Shown in pieces: positions 1 to 8,022 of a stretch of DNA of 64,000 nucleotides. A program made the translations under genes and the position numbers. Location: assembly GCF_030268005.1 (NCBI RefSeq), contig NZ_BRZC01000002.1:62001-126000 (forward strand). The letters run 5' to 3'. The notes beneath the pieces were generated by a model, which did not search any database, had not been told where the DNA came from, and saw only the letters and a list, made by a program, of their open reading frames with translations. The DNA comes from Microbacterium arabinogalactanolyticum (GTDB lineage Bacteria > Actinomycetota > Actinomycetes > Actinomycetales > Microbacteriaceae). Numbering within the stretch: the first letter of the stretch is position 1; each line of letters opens with the position of its first letter.

Positions 1-1002
1 CGGGGAGGTCGCGGCGAGGGATTCGAGCTGCCAGCGCACCCGGTCCACGAGGTCCGAGGCGTCGAAGCAGGTGGGGTGCAGCCAGGTGCGCGAGAACACC
101 GCTCCGTCATCGTCGGCGAGGTCGATGCGCACCTCGGTGCACACCACGGAGGCGTCGGCGAGGGCGAGCATCACGGCATCCGCGGTCTGCCGCACGGCGA
201 AGGCGATCTGGTCGGACTGCCCCAGCGGCGCCTCGAACTCGATCTCCCTCGCCAGCTGCGGGTCGGGTCGACGCGGGGTCGGCGGCCGGGAGTCGGCGCC
301 CCGGGCCAGGGCATGCAGCCGGGCGCCGTGCTCGCCGAAGCGCTCCCGCACCGCCAGGGGCTCGAGGGCGGCGAACCCGCCCAGCGTGCTGATGCCCAGC
401 CGCCCCAGCAGATCCGCCAGCTGCGGCTCGTTCAGCACCTGCAGCGGAAGCGGGGCGAGGAACTCCCGCGCCTGCCCGGAGGGGATCAGCGCCCATCCCG
501 CCTCACCCGCACCGCGGGCCGCCAGCTCGGCGGTGAACATCCCGTCCGCGACCCCGATGCGGGTCTCGGCGTACCCCGCCTCGGCGAGGATCCCGAGCAG
601 CGCGGCCGCGGCCTCGCCCTCACCGCCGTGGTACCGCGAGATCCCGCGTGAGCGCAGCGCGGCGAGGCCCGGCCGCAGCAGGTGCGCACCGGGGGCATGC
701 GACTCGATCAGACGCAGCACCGGAAGGAAAGCGCGCTCGTCCTGAGCGGTGTCGTGCGGCAGCATCCGCAGCTCCGGCATCCGGCTCTGCGCGAGCCGCC
801 TGCGCTGGCCGACGCGCACCCCGTGCGCCCGTGCCGATGCCGTGCACGCCGTGACGACCCCGCCGTGCACGAGCGCGGTGGGCGGATGCGGGGGAGCGGC
901 GCCCAGAGCGGCCCGCAGCGGCCAGTCCGGGAACCACAGCACATGCATGCGCGCGACGGCGGGAGCGTCCGTCGCACCGCTGTCCGTCACGGCACTGTGC
1001 AT
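1..1002 (-). CDS. imuB: ImuB-like Y-family polymerase subunit (partial)
   Basis: This is the N-terminal 334 codons of a Y-family DNA polymerase-related protein; the C-terminus lies beyond the left edge. The frame stays open from the ATG at 1002 to base 1. The start reads HVLWFPDWPLRAAL, the degenerate Y-family N-terminus seen in ImuB, where polymerases such as DinB have a catalytic DMDxFF motif. Helix-hairpin-helix-like text (LLGRLGISTLGGFAAL) follows near residues 190-205. The ATG shares one base with the stop of the upstream imuA'-like gene, so the two are translationally coupled. In mycobacteria, ImuA', ImuB and DnaE2 form the damage-inducible mutasome, with ImuB as the non-catalytic, clamp-binding hub. 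That role is inferred here; a dnaE2 gene would be expected to the left. A GTG three bases upstream is an alternative start. Confidence 0.82.
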   Translation of the reverse strand, partial: MHSAVTDSGATDAPAVARMHVLWFPDWPLRAALGAAPPHPPTALVHGGVVTACTASARAHGVRVGQRRRLAQSRMPELRMLPHDTAQDERAFLPVLRLIESHAPGAHLLRPGLAALRSRGISRYHGGEGEAAAALLGILAEAGYAETRIGVADGMFTAELAARGAGEAGWALIPSGQAREFLAPLPLQVLNEPQLADLLGRLGISTLGGFAALEPLAVRERFGEHGARLHALARGADSRPPTPRRPDPQLAREIEFEAPLGQSDQIAFAVRQTADAVMLALADASVVCTEVRIDLADDDGAVFSRTWLHPTCFDASDLVDRVRWQLESLAATSP

Positions 1003-1730
1003 CACGCCACCGCCCAGAGCCGGCGGTCGGGCGCGCCGTCGTGCCGGGGCGCGGCATCCGGGACGTGCACGGCCTCGACGCTGCCGAGCGCTCCGGGCAG
1101 CTGCACGCGCAGGCTCTGCGGCCGCGGCGTCGTGCGGGTCTGCGCGGTGAGGGTCACGGTGCGCTCCGACAGCAGACCCCATCCCTCGCCGAGCCCCTCC
1201 CAGTGCGGGTCGTGCAGGCTGATCATGCCCTCGCTCTGCGGCCAGGACGAGGCGGCCAGCACCGTGCATCCGCGGTCGCGCAGCCGGGCGGCCAGCCGGG
1301 CGGCATCCGCATCCCCGACCCGCGATCCGGGATTGACCGCGATCAGCGGCACGACCTCGGCCAGGGCCGAGACGACCGCCAGCCATCTCTCCCCGGGCTC
1401 GGGGACCAGGATCAGCCGGGACAGCTCGACGCCGAAGGATGCGGCGGCCTCGAGGCCCAGCGTGGGCATGCCCACCGCGGCGCACCAGCTGCCGCGCTGC
1501 GAGACCGTGCTCATCAGTGCGAAGATCAGGCTCGGCGAGGGCGACACCGAGTAGACCGTGCCGGTCTGCAGCCCCCGCTCGGGGAGCAGCCCCTGCAGCG
1601 CGGGATGCAGTGGGAGCACCGCGTCATCGCTGCGCCGGCGCTGCATCCGCGCGATCTCGCGGCGCAGCCGCAGCACATCTCCCGCGCGTTCGTCGGCGGG
1701 GGAGAGCGCCGTCATCGTACTGATCCCCAT
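1002..1730 (-). CDS. ImuA'-like SOS mutagenesis accessory protein
   Basis: This 242-aa protein sits immediately upstream of and coupled to the ImuB-like gene. It resembles the RecA-like/ImuA group in layout, with an N-terminal segment rich in Leu and Arg (LRLRREIARMQRRR) and a core with hydrophobic strands (LILVPEPGERW, VVPLIAVNPG). There is no intact Walker A motif, as expected for a degenerate RecA fold such as ImuA'. I chose the ATG at 1730 because GAGG lies 8 nt before it. The open frame extends 69 nt further upstream to an ATG at 1799, but that part has no ribosome site, and an ATG at 1715 is also possible. The function is assigned mainly from the neighbouring imuB and is less certain than that of imuB. 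Confidence 0.65.
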   Translation of the reverse strand: MGISTMTALSPADERAGDVLRLRREIARMQRRRSDDAVLPLHPALQGLLPERGLQTGTVYSVSPSPSLIFALMSTVSQRGSWCAAVGMPTLGLEAAASFGVELSRLILVPEPGERWLAVVSALAEVVPLIAVNPGSRVGDADAARLAARLRDRGCTVLAASSWPQSEGMISLHDPHWEGLGEGWGLLSERTVTLTAQTRTTPRPQSLRVQLPGALGSVEAVHVPDAAPRHDGAPDRRLWAVA

Positions 1731-1749
1731 GCATCCATCCTCGAAGAAA

Positions 1750-1766
1750 GATTCGAACAATTCAAG
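1750..1766. promoter_or_regulatory. possible LexA half-site upstream of imuA'
   Basis: The intergenic region between the divergent imuA'-like and DUF1905 genes holds TTCGAAC, half of the actinobacterial SOS box type TCGAAC-N4-GTTCGA. The second half-site is not conserved: CAAG follows instead. It is in the right place to control imuA'B but is weak as a sequence match. Confidence 0.2.
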
Positions 1767-1820
1767 TCCATCTCGAAGCGTAGATCGCACATCCGACATC
1801 GCCGAGTCGGTCGTCTCGTC

Positions 1821-1826
1821 TACGCT
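1821..1826 (+). promoter_or_regulatory. -10 hexamer TACGCT, DUF1905 gene
   Basis: TACGCT lies 6 nt before the ATG at 1833. No TTGACA-like -35 is visible. The geometry predicts a leaderless mRNA. Confidence 0.5.
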
Positions 1827-1832
1827 GGACCC

Positions 1833-2123
1833 ATGCGGATCGAGTTCGAGAGCGAGGTCACGCGCTGGAGCGCGCGGGTGGACTCGTGGTTCTTCGCGAC
1901 CCTGCCCGAGGACCTCTCGCTCGAGATCCGGGAGCTGCCCGCACCGCCGCGCGGCTTCGGCTCGCTGCGCGTCCGGGCGAGGATCGGCCTGACCAGCTGG
2001 GACACCTCGATCTTCTTCAGCGGGACGGCGTTCGTGCTGCCGCTGAAGAAGCAGGTGCGCGACGCGCAGGGGATCGAGGAGGGCGGCGTCGTCCTCGTCG
2101 ATCTCGACATCCTCGAGGTCTGA
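1833..2123 (+). CDS. DUF1905 domain protein
   Basis: This 96-aa protein matches the DUF1905 family, a small beta-barrel-type domain of unknown function. Characteristic strings are FESEVTRWSARVDSWFFATLP at the start and LTSWDTSIFF with LPLKKQVR in the second half. It has no signal peptide and no membrane segment. A -10-like TACGCT ends 6 nt before the ATG, so the mRNA probably begins at or next to the start codon. It is transcribed away from imuA'B and followed 67 bp later by a prepilin-type peptidase with its own similar -10. DUF1905 domains sometimes occur with YdeI/OmpD-like domains, but here the domain stands alone. Confidence 0.8.
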   Translation: MRIEFESEVTRWSARVDSWFFATLPEDLSLEIRELPAPPRGFGSLRVRARIGLTSWDTSIFFSGTAFVLPLKKQVRDAQGIEEGGVVLVDLDILEV

Positions 2124-2190
2124 GGCTCTTCGCCGCCGGGTTGTCCACAGGGCATCGGCGGGCCTCCGCGGATTCGCCTAGCCTTCCAGC

Positions 2191-2661
2191 ATGACCCTCC
2201 ACGCCCTCGCCGTGCTGCTCGTGCACCTCGCGCTCGCGGGTGTGGGGCTGTGGCTCGTCGTCATCGACGCCCGCGAGCACCGGCTGCCCAATCGCATCGT
2301 GCTGCCCGTGCTCGGCGCACTGGTCGTGCTGGTGATCGTCGAGGCGCTGGTCACGGGGGATGCCGGAAGGATGCTGCGCGCCCTCCTCGGCGGGCTCGCG
2401 CTCGGCGTCTTCTACGCCCTGATGCACCTCGGATCGAAGCAGGGGATGGGCGGCGGCGATGTGAAGCTCGCCGCCGTGATCGGCCTGGTGCTCGCCTGGC
2501 ACGGCTGGTGGACGCTGCTGCTCGGAGCGGCAGCGGCCTTCGTGCTGGGAGCTCTGTTCGCGATCGTGCTCATGATGCTCAAGCGGGCGAACCGCTCCAC
2601 CCGCATCGCCTTCGGGCCATGGATGATCCTCGGCGCCGCCCTCGCGATCGCGGCGACCTGA
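2191..2661 (+). CDS. Short A24-family prepilin peptidase
   Basis: This 156-aa multi-pass membrane protein is the aspartyl protease half of a type IV prepilin peptidase. The two catalytic aspartates are visible in DAREHRLPN near residue 27 and in the GxGD motif GMGGGDVKLA near residue 91. Full-length PilD proteins carry an N-terminal cytoplasmic methyltransferase domain with CxxC pairs; that domain is absent, as in short actinobacterial TadV/CpaA-like enzymes. About five to six hydrophobic helices fill the rest. No pilin, Tad or type II secretion gene lies nearby, so its substrate is not indicated. A TAGCCT -10 ends 6 nt before the start. Confidence 0.85.
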   Translation: MTLHALAVLLVHLALAGVGLWLVVIDAREHRLPNRIVLPVLGALVVLVIVEALVTGDAGRMLRALLGGLALGVFYALMHLGSKQGMGGGDVKLAAVIGLVLAWHGWWTLLLGAAAAFVLGALFAIVLMMLKRANRSTRIAFGPWMILGAALAIAAT

Positions 2662-2703
2662 CGACGGGCGGACCGGCCTCGCCTCGTTGTCCCCGCAGGG
2701 GGC

Positions 2704-2709
2704 TACTCT
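2704..2709 (+). promoter_or_regulatory. -10 hexamer TACTCT for the 2716-3550 pair
   Basis: TACTCT sits 6 nt before the ATG at 2716 and would serve the small hypothetical gene and the coupled CYTH gene. Confidence 0.45.
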
Positions 2710-2715
2710 GAGCAC

Positions 2716-2931
2716 ATGGCACTCGCACGACTCCACGGCGGCCCGCTCGACGGGCAGATCCTCCCGCTCGACAGCGCGGACCAGACCTCGCTGATCCTGC
2801 CCTACAGCGAGACCCAGCTGACGTATCGCCGCGAGGGTGAGGCGACCAACACGGGCGCCCATGACGGGCCCACCGAGGTGGGGTTCCGGTTCGTCGAATC
2901 CGGTGACGACATCTCCCCCCATGACGACTGA
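2716..2931 (+). CDS. Conserved small hypothetical protein
   Basis: This 71-aa soluble acidic protein begins MALARLHGGPLDGQ. The HGGPLDGQ opening recurs in small uncharacterised actinobacterial and phage proteins, but I know of no assigned function. It has no cysteine, signal peptide or membrane segment. TACTCT sits 6 nt before the ATG, giving a leaderless arrangement. Its end overlaps the start of the following CYTH gene by 11 bp in another frame, so the two are probably co-transcribed and coupled. Confidence 0.75.
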   Translation: MALARLHGGPLDGQILPLDSADQTSLILPYSETQLTYRREGEATNTGAHDGPTEVGFRFVESGDDISPHDD

Positions 2932-3550
2932 TCCCGCATCGGAGCCGCAGCGCTCCTTCGAGATCGAGCGCAAGTACGACGCGGATGCCGACACGGCGCT
3001 GCCGGACTGGACGAGCGTCCCCGGCGTGACCGCGGTGAGCGAGGGCGAGCTGCGCGAGCTCGACGCCCGTTACCTCGACACCTCTGATCGCGCTCTCGCG
3101 CAGCGCGGTTTCGCGCTGCGCCGGCGCACCGGGGGACCGGATGCCGGCTGGCACATCAAGGGCCCGCGCCTGGGCGATGGCCGGGTGGAGCTCGGCTGGC
3201 CGCTGGACGAGGACGGCCGGATGCCGGAGGCCGTGGCCGAGACGGTCGCACAGCTGACCTCGGGCGAGCTGGTGCAGATCGCCCGCATCGAGAACAGCAG
3301 GACGGCGTACCACCTGGAGGGCGAGGCCGGCGTGATCGCCGAATTCGTCGACGACCACGTGCGCGCCACGGATCTGACGACCGGTATCCAGCGGGTGTGG
3401 CGGGAGTGGGAGATGGAGCTCGGCCAGGCGGCACCCGCCGACGGGCCCGGACGCGAGGCGTTCTTCGCGGCCGTCGAGCAGGCGGTCCTCGCCGTCGGCG
3501 GACGCCCGCCGTCCTCCGGTTCCAAGCTCGCCCGCGCCCTCGGGGTCTGA
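2921..3550 (+). CDS. CYTH domain triphosphate tunnel protein
   Basis: This 209-aa protein has the CYTH signature near its start: SFEIERKYD, the ExExK motif that lines the metal-triphosphate tunnel. Basic and acidic tunnel strands follow (ELDARYLDTSD, LRRRTGG, WHIKGPR, REWEMEL). Family members include bacterial inorganic triphosphatases and thiamine triphosphatases; the substrate cannot be told from sequence. It lacks the C-terminal CHAD domain often fused in other bacteria. I chose the ATG at 2921 because ExExK then falls at residues 13-17, as is usual; the frame is open for 84 nt more upstream but only as an overlap with the preceding gene. A strong bidirectional terminator follows. Confidence 0.85.
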   Translation: MTTDPASEPQRSFEIERKYDADADTALPDWTSVPGVTAVSEGELRELDARYLDTSDRALAQRGFALRRRTGGPDAGWHIKGPRLGDGRVELGWPLDEDGRMPEAVAETVAQLTSGELVQIARIENSRTAYHLEGEAGVIAEFVDDHVRATDLTTGIQRVWREWEMELGQAAPADGPGREAFFAAVEQAVLAVGGRPPSSGSKLARALGV

Positions 3551-3594
3551 GACCGACACGGAGCCGAAGCGTATCCGGCTCCGCCCACGGAACG

Positions 3595-3635
3595 ACGAGA
3601 GCCCGGGTCGTGCTCACGCACGCCCGGGCTCTCGT
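3595..3635. terminator. Bidirectional terminator between CYTH gene and lpd
   Basis: A perfect 13-bp inverted repeat (ACGAGAGCCCGGG and its complement) encloses a 15-nt loop that itself can form a CGTGC/GCACG stem. It lies between two convergent genes and would stop transcription from both sides. There is no long T-run, as is common in actinomycetes. Confidence 0.8.
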
Positions 3636-3645
3636 GGAGCGGGAC

Positions 3646-5043
<1,398 letters not shown>

Positions 5044-5165
5044 GTCACCAAGCCTATCGTCTGCACCGCGCGCGGGAGCGGCCGTGCGACCGGATCGCGA
5101 CGCAGATCGCCCTCCCGAGCACCCGATCGCATCAGATAGGCTGAAGGACCGGAGGAGGGAGCCCC
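5044..5165. promoter_or_regulatory. Divergent promoter region lpdA / garA-like
   Basis: GATAGGCT occurs on both strands of this 122-bp region: TAGGCT at 5137-5142 faces the FHA gene, and on the minus strand TAGGCT sits 7 nt before the lpdA ATG. The lpdA transcript would be leaderless. The FHA gene would have a short leader carrying a strong GGAGGAGGGAG ribosome site before its GTG start. Confidence 0.55.
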
Positions 5166-5648
5166 GTGACAGACGACAGCACGATCGGCGCCGGAGGCGC
5201 GATCCACCGCAATGGCGAAGTGCGGCACGACGTGACGCAGACGTTCGGCCATGAGTCCGACCTGTCCTTCGTGCCGTTCGGCGCGGACCTGACCGAGGCG
5301 GAGAGCGCGGCCATCGCCGCACTGCCCGCAGGCTCCGCGCTGCTGCTGGTGCGCGCCGGTGCTCTGGCCGGCGCCCGCTACCTTCTCGACGCCGACGTGA
5401 CGACCGTCGGCCGGCACCCCGAGGCCGACATCTTCTTCGACGACGTGACCGTGTCGCGCCGTCATGCCGAGATCACCCGCGCGGGCGGCGCCTTCGAGAT
5501 CATCGACCAGCGCTCCCTGAACGGCACCTACGTGAACGGCGAGCGGGTCGACCGCAGCGAGCTGGCCAACGGCTACGAGCTGCGCATCGGCAAGTTCCGG
5601 ATGAACTTCTTCGCATCCCCGATCGATCTCGCGGCGGCGAACGACTGA
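5166..5648 (+). CDS. garA: GarA/OdhI-type FHA regulator
   Basis: This 160-aa protein has a single C-terminal forkhead-associated domain with the phosphothreonine-binding residues VGRHPEAD (81-88), VSRRHAEI (96-103) and LNGTYVNG (118-125). The N-terminus contains VTQTFG at residues 23-28, corresponding to the threonine pair that Ser/Thr kinases phosphorylate in GarA/OdhI. In mycobacteria and corynebacteria the unphosphorylated protein inhibits 2-oxoglutarate dehydrogenase and phosphorylation relieves this; the same role is inferred here. The start is GTG with a good Shine-Dalgarno. The stop overlaps the ftsR start by one base. The order garA-ftsR-merR matches the Mtb Rv1827-Rv1828-Rv1830 block, without the Rv1829-type nuclease gene. 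Confidence 0.88.
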   Translation: MTDDSTIGAGGAIHRNGEVRHDVTQTFGHESDLSFVPFGADLTEAESAAIAALPAGSALLLVRAGALAGARYLLDADVTTVGRHPEADIFFDDVTVSRRHAEITRAGGAFEIIDQRSLNGTYVNGERVDRSELANGYELRIGKFRMNFFASPIDLAAAND

Positions 5649-6337
5649 TGGCGGCGGCCGGCGCCGCCCGGGAGCGCACCGCGCCCACTGGGCTCCTCAG
5701 CATCGGTCAGGTCCTGGCCCGGCTCACCCCCGAGTTCTCCCAGTTGACCTCGAGCAAGCTCCGCTTCCTCGAGGTGCAGGGCATCGTCACCCCGTCCCGC
5801 ACGGAGTCCGGGTACCGGAAGTTCTCGGCCCACGACGTCGAACGCCTGCGCACCGCGCTCACCCTGCAGCGCGACCACTACCTCCCGCTCAGCGTGATCC
5901 GCGAGCAGCTCGACGAGGCCGAGGCCAAGGGGCAGGGCTGGGCCGACATCGTGCCCCGCTCGATCACTCCGCCCGCGCGCCGGCACCGCCGTGACGAGCT
6001 GCTGGCGCGCACCGGCGCGACCGCGCAGCTGCTGAACGACTCCATCAGCGCCGGGCTCATCTCGGCGTCGGAGACCTACGGCGAGGAGGTCGCCTCCCTG
6101 CTCTCCGGCCTGGTCGCGCTCGCCCGCCACGGCATCGAGCCGCGGCACCTGCGCAGCCTGCGCCAGAACGCCGAGCGCGAGGCGGCACTGATCGAGTCGG
6201 CGCTGTCCACTCTGCTGCGGCGCACGGATGCCGCATCCCGCGGGCGGGCCGCGGAGCTGGCCCCTGAGCTGGCCACGCACATCGATGAGGTGCGCAGCCT
6301 CATGGTGCGTCAGGCGCTCGATCGCGCGCTTTCGTAA
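5648..6337 (+). CDS. ftsR: MerR-family regulator FtsR
   Basis: This 229-aa MerR-family protein is orthologous in sequence and position to Rv1828/FtsR. The winged-helix segment begins SIGQVLARLTPEFSQLTSSKLRFLE and continues GIVTPSRTESGYRKFSAHDVERL, typical of FtsR. The C-terminal half (from about residue 115) is an alpha-helical effector-type domain. FtsR activates ftsZ in Corynebacterium glutamicum. Here ftsZ is about 30 kb away and has an AT-rich dyad in its promoter that could be its target. The ATG shares one base with the garA stop, so FtsR is co-translated with a metabolic FHA regulator. Confidence 0.88.
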   Translation: MAAAGAARERTAPTGLLSIGQVLARLTPEFSQLTSSKLRFLEVQGIVTPSRTESGYRKFSAHDVERLRTALTLQRDHYLPLSVIREQLDEAEAKGQGWADIVPRSITPPARRHRRDELLARTGATAQLLNDSISAGLISASETYGEEVASLLSGLVALARHGIEPRHLRSLRQNAEREAALIESALSTLLRRTDAASRGRAAELAPELATHIDEVRSLMVRQALDRALS

Positions 6338-6437
6338 CGAACCGGTTGCGACACACCTTCGGTGCGGTGCGGATGTCATTGCCGGTGCCGGGGTGAGGCC
6401 CTAGCGTTGAGGTATTCGTTCAGGAGAGGACAGACGT

Positions 6438-6983
6438 ATGAATGCGGATGAGCTGACAGGCGACCCGCGGTTCGTGACCGAGCTCCTCTTCACGGACGGC
6501 CTTCCCGCGATGGATGACGAGGTCGGCTACCGCGGTGCGGTCGCCGCGCGGGCGGCGGGCATCACGTACCGCCAGCTGGACTACTGGGCGCGCACCGAGC
6601 TGGTCGTCCCCACCGTGCGCGGTGCATCCGGCTCCGGCTCCCAGCGTCTCTACGGCTTCCGGGACATCCTCGTCCTCAAGCTGGTGAAGCGCCTCCTGGA
6701 CACGGGCATCTCGCTGCAGCAGATCCGCACCGCGGTCGAGCAGCTGCGGGCCGCCGGCATCCGCGACCTCGCCGGCACCACGCTGATGAGCGACGGCGCC
6801 TCGGTCTACCTGTGCACCTCGAACGACGAGGTCATCGACCTGGTCAGCCGCGGTCAGGGCGTGTTCGGCATCGCCGTGGGCAAGGTGCTGCGCGAGGTGG
6901 AGTCCACGCTCGTCGAGTTCGACCCGACGGCCCCGGACCCGGTCGACGAGCTCGCCGCACGGCGCTCCAAGCGCACGGCGTGA
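6438..6983 (+). CDS. MerR-family regulator (Rv1830-like)
   Basis: This 181-aa MerR-family protein has its HTH at about residues 30-100 (GYRGAVAARAAGITYRQLDYWART, then SQRLYGFRDILVLKLVKRLLDTG). Most of the dimerisation helix and a short C-terminus follow. It corresponds to Rv1830, which sits just downstream of garA-ftsR in mycobacteria; its targets are not known to me. The ATG has a GGAGAGGA ribosome site 8 nt upstream, and a TAGCGT -10 candidate lies at about 6402. A short AACCGGTT dyad at 6340-6347 is a possible operator. A perfect 28-nt palindromic terminator follows. Confidence 0.85.
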   Translation: MNADELTGDPRFVTELLFTDGLPAMDDEVGYRGAVAARAAGITYRQLDYWARTELVVPTVRGASGSGSQRLYGFRDILVLKLVKRLLDTGISLQQIRTAVEQLRAAGIRDLAGTTLMSDGASVYLCTSNDEVIDLVSRGQGVFGIAVGKVLREVESTLVEFDPTAPDPVDELAARRSKRTA

Positions 6984-7000
6984 ACCGCCCCTGAGACGAG

Positions 7001-7028
7001 GAAACGCACTCCCGCGGGAGTGCGTTTC
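7001..7028. terminator. Bidirectional terminator between merR and parA genes
   Basis: A 28-nt perfect palindrome (arm GAAACGCACTCCCG) is centred between convergent genes. The flanking T residues on the top strand (GTTTC) fit a factor-independent terminator. Confidence 0.8.
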
Positions 7029-7049
7029 GCTTGTGTGCCGTGGTGAGCG

Positions 7050-7862
7050 TCAGGCCTGCGCGCCGGCCTCCGGCACGGCGACGCGGCCGGCGCGGATGAT
7101 GCGGTCCAGCAGCTGGTCGAAGTCGGCCGCGAGCTCCTGAGCGGAGTCGCCGGGCCAGATGTGCAGCGGCTTGGCCGCGCCCTGCGCCTGCTGCAGGGAG
7201 GTGCGCTCGGGCAGCTGCGGCGCCAGCACGAGCGGGCCGAACATGTCGCGCAGCTCCTTGATGCGGAACTGGTGCTCGATGGACTGCGGGCGAACGCGGT
7301 TCACGACGATGCCGAGGGGCTGCAGGCGAGGGGAGAGACCCCGACGGATCTCCTCGATGGCGCGCAGTGCGCGGTCGGCGGCGGCGACCGAGAACAGTCC
7401 GGGCTCGGTGACGACCATGACGCGGTCGCTGGCGGCCCACGCCGTTCGGGTGAGGGCGTTCAGCGACGGTGCGCAGTCGATCAGGACGAGGTCGTACTCG
7501 CTCTCGACGGTGGCCAGCGCCTCCTCGAGCTTCCAGACGTCGCGCACGCTGGGGTGCGGGCCGTCGAAGTTGATCGCGGACGGGCTGCCGATCAGCAGAT
7601 CGATCGTGCCCGGGTGCACTTTCGCCCACCCGCTGGTGGTGATCGCCTGACGGACCACCTTCTCCTTGGGGTTCTCCAAGACGTCGGCGATGTTGAGTCG
7701 GCCGGCGATCTGGATGTCCATGCCCGTGGAGACATCCGACTGCGGGTCGAGGTCGACCACGAGGGTTCGGATGCCGCGGGCGAAGGCGGCGGAAGCGAGA
7801 CCGAGGGTCACGGTCGTCTTGCCGACGCCTCCCTTGAGGGAGCTGACGCTGAGTACGTGCAC
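7050..7862 (-). CDS. Orphan ParA-family ATPase
   Basis: This 270-aa deviant Walker-A ATPase of the ParA/Soj type has the P-loop [12 protein letters not shown] at residues 9-20, Walker A' text VVDLDPQSD near 36-44 and Walker B LVLIDCAP near 127. ParA proteins move or position cargo along the nucleoid. No ParB gene or parS-like repeat is visible nearby, so it is not the chromosomal segregation pair, and its partner is unknown. It begins with GTG; a TAACGT -10 at 7870-7875 is 7 nt upstream, suggesting a leaderless transcript. It diverges from pyruvate carboxylase. A second ParA/MinD-type ATPase is encoded 3.6 kb away but is not closely similar outside the ATPase motifs. Confidence 0.9.
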   Translation of the reverse strand: MHVLSVSSLKGGVGKTTVTLGLASAAFARGIRTLVVDLDPQSDVSTGMDIQIAGRLNIADVLENPKEKVVRQAITTSGWAKVHPGTIDLLIGSPSAINFDGPHPSVRDVWKLEEALATVESEYDLVLIDCAPSLNALTRTAWAASDRVMVVTEPGLFSVAAADRALRAIEEIRRGLSPRLQPLGIVVNRVRPQSIEHQFRIKELRDMFGPLVLAPQLPERTSLQQAQGAAKPLHIWPGDSAQELAADFDQLLDRIIRAGRVAVPEAGAQA

Positions 7863-7950
7863 GACCTACACGTTACCGTGCCGTTGCCGTGAGTCTCCTC
7901 CGTGCCTCGCAGGTCGGCTTCACATGGCGGAGCCGAGGTGCGGCACACGT

Positions 7951-7967
7951 TAGTGTGGGGACACACT
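7951..7967 (+). promoter_or_regulatory. pyc promoter with dyad
   Basis: A TAGTGT -10 candidate (7951-7956) overlaps the dyad AGTGTG-GGGA-CACACT (7952-7967). The start codon is about 55 nt further on, so the transcript has a leader. The dyad over the start point may be an operator. Confidence 0.35.
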
Positions 7968-8022
7968 CAGCCTCCGCTCCGCGCGCGGCATCCGGCGCGC
8001 GACGACCTCAGAAGAGGTGTGC

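Noticed and set aside
1748..1760. GTTCGAATC on the minus strand, resembling a tRNA T-loop.
   Set aside because: There is no cloverleaf around it: no acceptor stem, D-arm or anticodon arm could be formed.
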